DNA of 10,000 nucleotides from Asticcacaulis sp. (lineage in GTDB: Bacteria; Pseudomonadota; Alphaproteobacteria; Caulobacterales; Caulobacteraceae). This document shows, one piece after another, positions 1 through 5,265 of this stretch. Where the stretch lies: assembly GCF_020217185.1 (NCBI RefSeq), contig NZ_JAIWNX010000201.1, positions 1 to 10,000 of the forward strand, in the 5' to 3' direction. Numbering within the stretch: position 1 is the stretch's first letter; every line of letters begins with the position of its first letter. Below the pieces are notes generated by a model. It ran no database searches. It saw only the letters and a program-made list of their open reading frames with translations, and was not told the origin of the DNA. Position numbers and translations under genes: made by a program.

Positions 1-122
1 CCCTTGATCAGATCGCCGCAGTCGGGTTGAGCGGCCAGACGGGTTTGCAGATGGCTGTACTCTTCATCCGAAAGCAGTTCGGTGACCTGACGCGTGAAGA
101 CGGGCGTTTCAAGAAATTCCAT
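1..122 (-). CDS. RelE/HigB-type toxin of a toxin-antitoxin module, 5' part only
   Basis: The first 40 codons are in the window and the gene runs off the left edge. The protein begins MEFLETPVFTRQVTELLSDE and continues with an YSHLQTRLAAQP-type stretch ending DLIKG. I recognise this as the usual N-terminus of the HigB-2/RelE-like mRNA interferase family, whose members are about 105-115 residues long and cleave mRNA at the ribosome. In this family the toxin gene normally comes first and is followed by a Xre-type (HigA-like) antitoxin; that gene would lie off the window to the left and is not seen. The ATG at 122-120 follows directly on a promoter, with only a weak AGG upstream. The catalytic C-terminal residues are outside the window, so activity cannot be judged. 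Confidence 0.75.
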   Translation of the reverse strand, partial: MEFLETPVFTRQVTELLSDEEYSHLQTRLAAQPDCGDLIK

Positions 123-130
123 CGGCACCT

Positions 131-158
131 ATTATACGCCATTGGCGTATAAAGACAA
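131..158 (-). promoter_or_regulatory. Toxin promoter with embedded palindromic operator
   Basis: On the minus strand a perfect TATAAT lies at 136-131, with TTGTCT (4/6 match to TTGACA) at 158-153 and a 16-bp spacer. A perfect 9-bp inverted repeat, TATACGCCA and TGGCGTATA around one central base, covers 133-151 and so fills the spacer and most of the -10 box. This is the expected arrangement for self-repression by a toxin-antitoxin complex or HigA-like antitoxin (inference). The start of transcription would fall near 125-122, so the mRNA would have almost no leader. Confidence 0.65.
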
Positions 159-165
159 CAGAAGA

Positions 166-192
166 AAACGGCGCCCCGTTAGAGCGCCGTTT
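166..192 (-). terminator. Probable terminator between the rcnB-like gene and the toxin gene
   Basis: A perfect 9-bp stem (AAACGGCGC at 166-174, GCGCCGTTT at 184-192) has a 9-nt loop. On the minus strand it is followed by a T-rich run (TTTTCTTCTGTT). It lies between the rcnB-like gene and the toxin promoter, both on the minus strand, so it would separate the two units. The plus-strand reading also has TTTCTCGTT and could work in that direction, but no plus-strand gene is seen upstream. Confidence 0.5.
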
Positions 193-203
193 CTCGTTCA
201 ATG

Positions 204-311
204 CCTTATAGCGAGATTTCGTTCAGGTTGAATCAAAATCTCGCTCTAACATTTTGTTTTGTCGCGCATTTGAGTCCGAAAACCGTTGCACACTTTTCGG
301 AATGCGCTCTA
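204..311 (-). repeat. Alphaproteobacterial-type intergenic mosaic hairpin repeat, copy A
   Basis: This is an about 108-bp element made of two hairpins. One has a perfect 10-bp stem (AGCGAGATTT 210-219, AAATCTCGCT 236-245). The other has nested stems (GCGCAT 264-269 with ATGCGC 302-307; TCCGAAAA 275-282 with TTTTCGGA 294-301). Read on the minus strand it runs AGAGCG...ACGGTTTTCGG...AGCGAG...TCTCGCTATA. This matches the order and key words of copy B at 2596-2703. The element starts inside the rcnB-like stop codon: the TAG at 311-309 is its first bases. It resembles RIME-type mosaic elements known from rhizobia and relatives; I cannot confirm the family name without a search. Confidence 0.65.
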
Positions 312-719
312 ATTACTGAGCACAATCGCAGCGATCAGGCCCGTGGCCACGGCCGCCAGCACGTAGCGGTCATCTACCTGACGCCACTCATAACCGCGCG
401 GCGGCGCGTAGAGGTGGCGGTGGCGGCGGTAATCTATGGCGTAGCCGCGATCCCAGTCGCGATAGGCGACATAACCCCCGCGCCGCCAGTCTGAGCGCTC
501 ACGCCAGCCATAGTGGCGGCCGCGATCATAGCTGCGGTAATAGTCGTAACGCCCGCGCCGGTCGTCATAACGGTCATAGCGATCGTAGCGGTCATAACGC
601 TCGTAGCGATCGTGTCGATCATGACGGTCATGGTCACGCGGATGCGCCGCCGCGACGTCGGCCATCAGCAGGGAGCCAGCCATCATAGCCAGCAAGGACG
701 TAGTCATTATGCGTTTCAT
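309..719 (-). CDS. RcnB-family periplasmic protein with Asp/Arg/His/Tyr-rich repeats
   Basis: The gene encodes a 136-residue exported protein. The ATG at 719-717 is chosen because AGGAG sits 6 bases upstream and a clear signal peptide follows (MKRIMTTSLLAMMAG..., probable cleavage after VAAA near residue 25). A low-complexity stretch of about 25 residues comes next, with RHD and RYD triplets encoded by 9-bp tandem units. The C-terminal part contains Tyr/Arg/Trp-rich sequence and the family hallmark HLYAPPRGYEWRQVDDRYVL, followed by a hydrophobic tail (AAVATGLIAAIVL). This is the RcnB/DUF3315 pattern. E. coli RcnB helps nickel and cobalt efflux through RcnA, but most alphaproteobacterial members have no shown metal role, and no rcnA-like gene is nearby. 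A metal function is therefore inference. The stop codon is donated by the adjoining repeat element. Confidence 0.8.
   Translation of the reverse strand: MKRIMTTSLLAMMAGSLLMADVAAAHPRDHDRHDRHDRYERYDRYDRYDRYDDRRGRYDYYRSYDRGRHYGWRERSDWRRGGYVAYRDWDRGYAIDYRRHRHLYAPPRGYEWRQVDDRYVLAAVATGLIAAIVLSN
564..635 (-). repeat. Eight 9-bp tandem units inside the rcnB-like gene
   Basis: Units of the form GTCATAACG, GTCATAGCG or ATCGTAGCG repeat eight times in frame. On the coding strand they give DHD, RHD, RHD, RYE and four RYD triplets. The first and fourth units on the plus strand are identical (GTCATAACG). Synonymous changes between units (CGT/CGC, TAT/TAC, GAC/GAT) indicate the array is not newly expanded. 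It adds a charged, His-containing stretch just after the signal peptide. Confidence 0.8.
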
Positions 720-986
720 AACGGTCTCCTGTCTTGCCCCATCCCTATGCTCACAGACTAATCCTGCCTGCCTGAACCGCGCATGAACGGATATGTGGCG
801 AGTGTATTCAGTCGCCACGTCATTAAGATGAAGACGTGAGGGGACGTTGAGTGATGCTCGCAAAGCATCTCTGTCCTTATCTCATTTTTGTTTTTTGTGA
901 ATTGCCATCGATTGCACGCCCTGGCCCCGGTTTACAGACGTAAAAGCTTCGCTAACCTGAGCTTTTACAGTAAAAGGACGCGCAGG
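720..986. promoter_or_regulatory. Divergent regulatory region between the rcnB-like and abgT genes
   Basis: This 267-bp stretch holds no gene. It carries several symmetrical sequences. A direct repeat TGAAC/TGAAC lies at 773-777 and 784-788 (11-bp period). Two overlapping hairpin options share bases 816-818: GTGGCGA 795-801 with TCGCCAC 812-818, and CACGTC 816-821 with GACGTG 833-838. A hairpin GATGCT/AGCATC at 853-869 is followed by a T-rich run. TTTAC/GTAAA elements lie at 931-976. Promoters for both genes must lie here, but I could not place a convincing -35/-10 pair. Confidence 0.5.
931..976. promoter_or_regulatory. Cluster of TTTAC/GTAAA inverted repeats in the abgT leader
   Basis: TTTACAGACGTAAA (931-944) and CTTTTACAGTAAAAG (962-976) are both symmetrical; the second is a perfect 7-bp inverted repeat around one base. 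In addition GTAAAAGC (940-947) and GCTTTTAC (961-968) are perfect reverse complements and could pair as an RNA hairpin with a 13-base loop. The last copy touches the abgT ribosome binding site (AAGGA 974-978). A repressor operator or a translation-blocking hairpin are both possible; the regulator is unknown. Confidence 0.5.
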
Positions 987-2588
987 GTGACCGAGCCGCA
1001 ATCGCAAGACGCCATACGGCGATCCAAAGGTTTTCTGGGGCTGGTCGAAAAGGCCGGCAATCTGCTGCCTGACCCGGTGATGATCTTCGTCTGGCTGATC
1101 CTTGGGCTGATGGTGCTTTCGACCATCGGCGCGCATTTCGGCTGGTCGGCCTCCATCCCCTATAGCGGCGAGGAAGCCCCGCACTGGGCGACGCTCGACA
1201 ACGGTGTGGTGACCTATACGGCGACCAGCCTGTTTACCGCCGAAAATATCGGGCGGCTGCTGGTTGATATGCCCAAGACCCTGACCGGTTTTGCGCCACT
1301 GGGCGTCGTGGTCGTGATCATGTATGGGGCCGCCGTGGCCGAACGCTCAGGCCTGTTTTCGGCGCTGATCCGCTCCTCGCTGCGCAATGCCCCGCGCGCC
1401 ATCCTGACCCCGTGCGTGATCATCACCGGCATGGTGTCGCACCATGCGTCCGATGCGGCCTATGTGGTGTTTATCCCTCTGGCCGGGCTGATCTATGCCT
1501 CGGTCGGCAGGCACCCGCTGGTGGGGATCGCCGCGGCCTTTGCCGCTGTGTCGGGCGGCTATGCCGGCAATATCACACCGGGGCAGATCGACGTGTTGCT
1601 GTTCGGCTTCACGCAGGAGGCTGCCCGCATCATCGACCCGGCATGGACGATGAACCCGCTCGGCAACTGGTGGTTCATCCTCGCCATTGTCGGCCTGTTC
1701 ACCCCGGTGGCGTGGTTTATCACCGACAAGGTGGTCGAACCGCGTCTGGGCAAATGGGGCGGTTCGCCGGACACCGAACTTCAGGCCGAACTGGCCAAGT
1801 CCGAAATCACACCCGCTGAGAAAACAGGCCTGAAACGCGCCGGGATCGTCGCGGTGCTGGTCGTCGCCGGGTTCGCGGCTCTGGCCCTGTGGCCCGGCTA
1901 TACCCCGCTGATCAACGAAGACGCCACGGGCCCGGCGCAGCTTCAGCCCTTCTATGCCGCCCTGATCGCCGGCTTCTTCCTGCTGTTTATCACCACGGCT
2001 ATCGCTTTCGGGACGGCGGCAGGGACCATCAAATCCGACAACGACGTGGTGAAGATGATGGGCGAGGGGATTCGCTCGCTGGCCCCCTATCTGGTCTTTG
2101 CCTTCTTCGCCGCGCACTTTGTCGCCATGTTCAACTGGTCACGGCTGGGCCCGATTACCGCCATCAATGGCGCGGAAATCCTCAAGGCGTGGGATTTACC
2201 CGCCCCGCTGCTTCTGGTCAGTGTGTTGCTGTTCTCGTCGATACTCGACCTGTTTATCGGCTCGGCCTCGGCCAAGTGGTCGGCGCTGGCCCCCGTGGTG
2301 GTGCCGATGTTCATGCTGGTCGGTATTTCGCCGGAAATGACCACGGCGGCCTACCGCATGGGCGACAGCTATACCAATATCATGACGCCGCTGATGTCCT
2401 ATTTCCCGCTGATTCTGGCCTTCACGCGCCGGTGGGACAAGAGCATGGGGGTAGGGTCGCTGCTCGCTCTGATGCTGCCCTATGCGCTGAGCTTTATGGT
2501 GGCGGGGATCGGCCTGACGGCGGCCTGGGTGGCGCTGGACCTGCCGCTGGGGCCGGGCGCACAGGTGCACTACACCCCGGCGGGGTAG
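987..2588 (+). CDS. abgT: AbgT-family transporter (p-aminobenzoyl-glutamate/antimetabolite transporter)
   Basis: The gene encodes a 533-residue inner-membrane protein with many hydrophobic helices, close to E. coli AbgT (about 508 residues). An in-frame ATG exists at 888, but I choose GTG 987: it has AAGGA 8 bases upstream, and the protein from there matches the family start, with FLGLVEKAGNLLPDPVMIF near residues 16-34. Family signatures are present: the first hairpin segment with SHHASDAAYVV (about 151-161) and VSGGYAGN (188-195), and the second with GSASAKWSALAP (425-436) and YRMGDSYTN (456-464). Characterised members import p-aminobenzoyl-glutamate (E. coli AbgT) or export sulfonamides (MtrF, YdaH); which applies here cannot be read from sequence. 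No abgA/abgB hydrolase genes are adjacent. The gene is transcribed alone and is followed by two repeat elements. Confidence 0.9.
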   Translation: MTEPQSQDAIRRSKGFLGLVEKAGNLLPDPVMIFVWLILGLMVLSTIGAHFGWSASIPYSGEEAPHWATLDNGVVTYTATSLFTAENIGRLLVDMPKTLTGFAPLGVVVVIMYGAAVAERSGLFSALIRSSLRNAPRAILTPCVIITGMVSHHASDAAYVVFIPLAGLIYASVGRHPLVGIAAAFAAVSGGYAGNITPGQIDVLLFGFTQEAARIIDPAWTMNPLGNWWFILAIVGLFTPVAWFITDKVVEPRLGKWGGSPDTELQAELAKSEITPAEKTGLKRAGIVAVLVVAGFAALALWPGYTPLINEDATGPAQLQPFYAALIAGFFLLFITTAIAFGTAAGTIKSDNDVVKMMGEGIRSLAPYLVFAFFAAHFVAMFNWSRLGPITAINGAEILKAWDLPAPLLLVSVLLFSSILDLFIGSASAKWSALAPVVVPMFMLVGISPEMTTAAYRMGDSYTNIMTPLMSYFPLILAFTRRWDKSMGVGSLLALMLPYALSFMVAGIGLTAAWVALDLPLGPGAQVHYTPAG

Positions 2589-2595
2589 GTCTCAA

Positions 2596-2703
2596 AGAGC
2601 GACGTGCGGGAAAGCGTGAAGCGGTTTTCCGAAAAAAAAATCGCAATATAACAATAACCTATAGCGAAATGGCGATTCTGCTCAAAGTCATCTCGCTATA
2701 AAG
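2596..2703 (+). repeat. Intergenic mosaic hairpin repeat, copy B
   Basis: This element begins 8 bases after the abgT stop and matches copy A (204-311, opposite strand) along its length: AGAGCG, GAAAGCGTGAAGCGGTTTTC, a central ATAGCGA block, and the end TCTCGCTATAA. Its second half is a hairpin with 12-bp arms and one mismatch (2660-2671 with 2689-2700, including TATAGCGA and TCGCTATA). Between the halves is a run of nine A. Many point differences separate the copies, so neither is a recent duplicate. The sense relative to the upstream gene is the same as for copy A. Confidence 0.65.
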
Positions 2704-2711
2704 ATTTGAAA

Positions 2712-2825
2712 CTACAGATTTCACAGATTTCAAAGATTATTTTTATCAGGCGGGCGCTTTCGGGTCTGTGTCTTTTCTCATGGACGCACTTTTTGCGTCA
2801 TCTGTGTAATCTGTGCAATCTGTGG
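2712..2825. repeat. Large imperfect inverted repeat built from about 11-bp CACAGATT units
   Basis: The left arm 2712-2737 (CTACAGATTTCACAGATTTC...) and right arm 2800-2825 (ATCTGTGTAATCTGTGCAAT...) are reverse complements at 22 of 26 positions. Each arm holds AGATT-type words spaced about 9-11 bp apart, close to one helical turn. A small hairpin (GACGCA 2783-2788, TGCGTC 2794-2799) sits just inside the right arm. The region lies between the converging 3' ends of abgT and the hydrolase gene. Similar CACAGATT-type intergenic repeats occur in unrelated bacteria (recalled, not checked). No coding potential was seen. Confidence 0.6.
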
Positions 2826-2859
2826 TTCTTCAAAAATGCGGCCACCCAAGCAGGCCCTG

Positions 2860-3936
2860 TTATGGCTCGTTAGCGGTGTCCGTGGTCAGTTCACTCCACA
2901 GCGCCGCCATATCGCGCACGGCGGCCTCAGCGTGATCGACCACCCCGGCAAACAGCGGAAAGCCCAGAGGCATTGTGTCGTAGCGGCGATAGAGGGTGTG
3001 CGTGCGGCCCTCCATCAAACGCCGCGCATAGCGTTCGGCCTGAGCCGCCAGCGGATCAAGCCCGCCGGAGACGATCAGGGTCCTGGGCTGACCATTGATC
3101 ACCTCTTCGCGTAGCGGCGACAGGGCGACATCGCTCAGGCCCGTGCCTGCGCCGGCATAGTGGCCGATCATGATATCAAGATCGGCGGCGCTGATCGGCC
3201 AGCTTTGGGCGAAGCGGCTCGTTTTCAGGTCCGGGTCTGCGAGGTCGAGCAGGGGGGTGACCAACAGTTGCGCCACGGGTAAGGGCTTGAAATCGCGGCG
3301 CAGATCAAGGCACAGGCGCGCCGCCATATTGCCGCCCATGCCGATGCCGCCGATGGCCGCCTGACCCGAGGTCGCGCCTAAGCGGCTCAGATTGGCCAGC
3401 GCCCAGTCCCAGGCCAGACGCGCGTCGTCATACCCCGCCGGAAAGCGGTGTTCGGGGGCCAGTCGGTAGGCGGGCAAAAACACCGGACAACGCGCTTCAT
3501 GCGCCAGAAGGCTGGCAAAGGCGAGGCTTAGCTCCGGCCCGCCCAGCACACCGCCCCCGTCGTGGAACAGCACCAGCAGCGGGGAATTGTGATCGATACG
3601 CTGCGGTCGGATCAGTTGGCCGTTGACCAGCCCGCCATCACCGACGGCTTCGACCTTCACCCGCACCTCAGACCCTGCGCTCACCAGGGCCGCCGCCTCC
3701 TGCCAGTCTTCGCGCGCCCCTTCGACCGAGGTGCCGGTCAGGCTGAGTGGCGTGCGCTGATCCTGACGCGCGAAAAAGGTCTTCCACAGAAAAGTGATCT
3801 GGGTGTCGAGCGTGCGCCCGTCCACGTGCACAATGCCGCCGCCGGAGAGGAACTTCAGCACGGCAAACGGCAGGCGCAACACCTGACGCAGAAGCAGGCG
3901 TCTCAGGACGGATTGACGGGGCGGCGACAAACGCAT
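2860..3936 (-). CDS. HSL-type alpha/beta-hydrolase fold protein, catalytic residues degenerate
   Basis: The 358-residue product has the layout of hormone-sensitive-lipase-type esterases: an oxyanion-loop region, YRLAPEHRFPA at 158-168 (almost exactly the family motif), an elbow region at 193-208, LDPL at 293-296 and a C-terminal GF turn. Key positions differ, however. HGGGF reads HDGGG (125-129). The nucleophile elbow GDSAGG reads GIGMGG, with Gly199 where Ser belongs. The catalytic His of the usual VHGF reads PLGF (Leu324). Only the acid Asp294 survives. The frame is intact and well conserved elsewhere, so this looks like a pseudoenzyme or an enzyme with a changed mechanism, not a decaying gene (inference). 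No signal peptide; the N-terminus is Arg-rich (RRLLLRQVLRLPF). The start at 3936 has AGGT upstream; an in-frame ATG at 4017 would overlap the next gene. Confidence 0.8.
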   Translation of the reverse strand: MRLSPPRQSVLRRLLLRQVLRLPFAVLKFLSGGGIVHVDGRTLDTQITFLWKTFFARQDQRTPLSLTGTSVEGAREDWQEAAALVSAGSEVRVKVEAVGDGGLVNGQLIRPQRIDHNSPLLVLFHDGGGVLGGPELSLAFASLLAHEARCPVFLPAYRLAPEHRFPAGYDDARLAWDWALANLSRLGATSGQAAIGGIGMGGNMAARLCLDLRRDFKPLPVAQLLVTPLLDLADPDLKTSRFAQSWPISAADLDIMIGHYAGAGTGLSDVALSPLREEVINGQPRTLIVSGGLDPLAAQAERYARRLMEGRTHTLYRRYDTMPLGFPLFAGVVDHAEAAVRDMAALWSELTTDTANEP

Positions 3937-4015
3937 GGGTGACCTGAATGGACAGAGGTTTAGTACAGTGTTAGGTCGGATCAGTCGGAACGGCAAGGCG
4001 GCGGAGCGAGGGGCC
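3937..4015. promoter_or_regulatory. Short divergent promoter region
   Basis: Only 79 bases separate the hydrolase start (minus) and the membrane-protein start (plus), so both promoters must be packed here or extend into the coding sequences. A possible minus-strand -10 (TACTAA, 3965-3960) is visible without a convincing -35. The bases CATG at 3934-3937 offer ATG codons on both strands. Confidence 0.3.
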
Positions 4016-4681
4016 ATGCGTCGGGGGGATTTTTACAATACCAAGCCGCGGCTTTACCGGCGGCGGAACCGGGTCACGACGCTGTGGGGCAACGGTGTGG
4101 TGTCCTTGCTGGGAGGCCTGAACCTCATCGCGGTGTCCTTGTTTTGCGGCTGGGGCCTCTCTCTCAGTGGCGGGCTGTGGTGGGAGGCCGTGCAGAGGTG
4201 GCGGCAAAGCGGGCAATGGGAGACAGGCCTTGTTATTGGCGGTATCGTGACCCTGCCGCTTCTTCTCTTGTGTCTGCGCTACCTGATCAGGGTGTGGGGA
4301 CTGTGGTGGCTGTCTGTGTTCGCGCGTCTGGGGCGTCGCCTGATGATGTTCAACAGTCGCCGTATCTGGATCAGGGGCTTTACAACGGGCTTTGGAAAGC
4401 CGTGGTCAGAGGTTGAGGTGCGCTTCCTGCGAAAACGCTATGCGCTGACAGGGCCGTTGTGGATGGGGCACGGTCTGAAAACCAAGTTTTACGTAGCCGG
4501 GCGTTGGAAGGCGTTTCGCGAATGGGATGTCGGGTTGCTGACCGGGCGTGATCTTCAGACTCTTCTTCTCTATGAACTCTGGCGCTATCAGGATCGCACG
4601 GGTGACAAACGCTGGCGGCTGAGCCGCAAGGCCTATGCCGATGACCGGCCCGACGTACCCTATCCCGAAGGTTACGACTGA
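4016..4681 (+). CDS. Hypothetical Trp-rich membrane protein with two predicted helices
   Basis: I do not recognise this 221-residue protein. The start at 4016 is chosen because a purine-rich GGAGCGAGGGG lies just upstream; an ATG at 3935 in frame would overlap the hydrolase start. Residues 1-26 are basic (RRGD..., YRRRNR). Two hydrophobic segments follow (about 27-54 and 71-103), separated by a Trp/Gln/Arg-rich loop (WWEAVQRWRQSGQWE). The remaining half is soluble and basic, with WRYQDRTGDKRWRL near the end and an acidic tail (PDVPYPEGYD). The product should be an inner-membrane protein with its C-terminal domain on one side. Neither neighbour gives a clue to function, and it appears to be a single-gene unit. 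Confidence 0.7.
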   Translation: MRRGDFYNTKPRLYRRRNRVTTLWGNGVVSLLGGLNLIAVSLFCGWGLSLSGGLWWEAVQRWRQSGQWETGLVIGGIVTLPLLLLCLRYLIRVWGLWWLSVFARLGRRLMMFNSRRIWIRGFTTGFGKPWSEVEVRFLRKRYALTGPLWMGHGLKTKFYVAGRWKAFREWDVGLLTGRDLQTLLLYELWRYQDRTGDKRWRLSRKAYADDRPDVPYPEGYD

Positions 4682-5007
4682 GCCCGCCGGGTCGTCGCAC
4701 CTGGCACAATAATACCAGGATCGAACAAGCAACTTCGGCTCAGCCACAGTAAGTATTAATAATGAACTTTGGGATCACAATTCGGTAACGATGATTTATT
4801 GCCGCAGGGGGCGGTCTATATGGGATTTTTATTTGACCGCTCTCAAAAGCTGCGTCTTACTCTCTGTCGCAATTCGTGATCTGGCTGCTGACTGCTCGGA
4901 GACGGGATTTCCTGTTTTCCTGAACTCAAACTGCGCTACCGAGACCGACGATTGTGGGGAGATTTGCTCCCGAACACCTCGATACTGCTTTTGACTAAGG
5001 AGAGCAC
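4682..5007 (+). promoter_or_regulatory. Long upstream region and probable 5' leader of the cold-shock gene
   Basis: These 326 bases carry no convincing gene. The first third is AT-rich in places (AAGTATTAATAATGAAC near 4751-4766), a likely promoter position without a clear -35. Possible hairpins lie at 4700-4719 (CCTGG/CCAGG), 4811-4840 (GCGGTC/GACCGC) and 4957-4971 (GGGAG/CTCCC), the last about 25 bases before the ribosome binding site. Long structured leaders controlling translation at low temperature are known for cspA-type genes; that it applies here is inference. A 67-codon frame (4791-4994) lacks a ribosome binding site. Confidence 0.4.
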
Positions 5008-5211
5008 ATGGCCGAAGGTACGGTTAAGTGGTTCAATGCCACCAAGGGTTTTGGTTTTATTCAACCGGCCGAAGGCGGTAACGACGTCTTTGTCCACATC
5101 ACCGCTGTTCAGCGCGCGGGCCTGCAAGGGCTGGCGGACGGCCAGAAGCTCTCCTACGAGCTTCAGACCGAGCGCGGCAAGACCGCCGCTGTCAATCTGC
5201 AACTGCTGTAA
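5008..5211 (+). CDS. Cold-shock domain protein (CspA family)
   Basis: This is a complete 67-residue cold-shock domain, the usual length for the family. The two RNA-binding motifs are present: KGFGFIQ (13-19, RNP1) and DVFVHI (26-31, RNP2), with the typical opening GTVKWFN. These cytoplasmic proteins bind single-stranded RNA and DNA and melt secondary structure, acting as RNA chaperones at low temperature or in stationary phase. AAGGAGA at 4997-5003, four bases before the ATG, is a strong ribosome binding site. The gene is monocistronic, with a long upstream region and an intrinsic terminator 25 bases after the stop. Which of the several paralogues typical of Caulobacterales this is cannot be decided. 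Confidence 0.95.
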   Translation: MAEGTVKWFNATKGFGFIQPAEGGNDVFVHITAVQRAGLQGLADGQKLSYELQTERGKTAAVNLQLL

Positions 5212-5235
5212 TTCAGTGGTTTCAGCCGCTACACA

Positions 5236-5265
5236 AAGCCGTCCCGTTCGCGGGGCGGCTTTTTT
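5236..5265 (+). terminator. Rho-independent terminator of the cold-shock gene
   Basis: AAGCCGTCCCG (5236-5246) pairs with CGGGGCGGCTT (5251-5261) through 11 pairs, one of them G-U, closed by a TTCG tetraloop (5247-5250) and followed by a T run to 5265. The T run overlaps the stop codon of the converging GluQRS gene (5264-5266). It works clearly only in the plus direction. Confidence 0.95.

Noticed and set aside
564..635. Tandem repeats as a possible CRISPR or iteron array
   Set aside because: The 9-bp units are in frame, encode RYD/RHD triplets within a recognised protein family, and have no spacers.
309..863. Longer version of the rcnB-like protein from ATG 863
   Set aside because: It would put 48 residues before a clear signal peptide; the ATG at 719 has AGGAG at the right spacing.
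888..986. N-terminal extension of the AbgT transporter from ATG 888
   Set aside because: It lacks a ribosome binding site, adds 33 residues absent from the family, and runs through the TTTAC/GTAAA repeats; GTG 987 has AAGGA at the right distance.
1347..2117. A 256-codon minus-strand frame inside abgT
   Set aside because: Low-complexity Arg/Gly/Asp/His product, the usual antisense shadow of a GC-rich gene; no domain and no ribosome binding site.
2600..2860. Remnant insertion sequence after abgT
   Set aside because: No transposase fragment or target duplication was seen; the inverted repeats are explained by two small non-coding repeat families.
4791..4994. A 67-codon plus-strand frame with several Cys (begins MIYCRRGRS) ahead of the cold-shock gene
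   Set aside because: No ribosome binding site, no recognisable domain, and base composition unlike coding DNA here; best read as part of the cold-shock leader.
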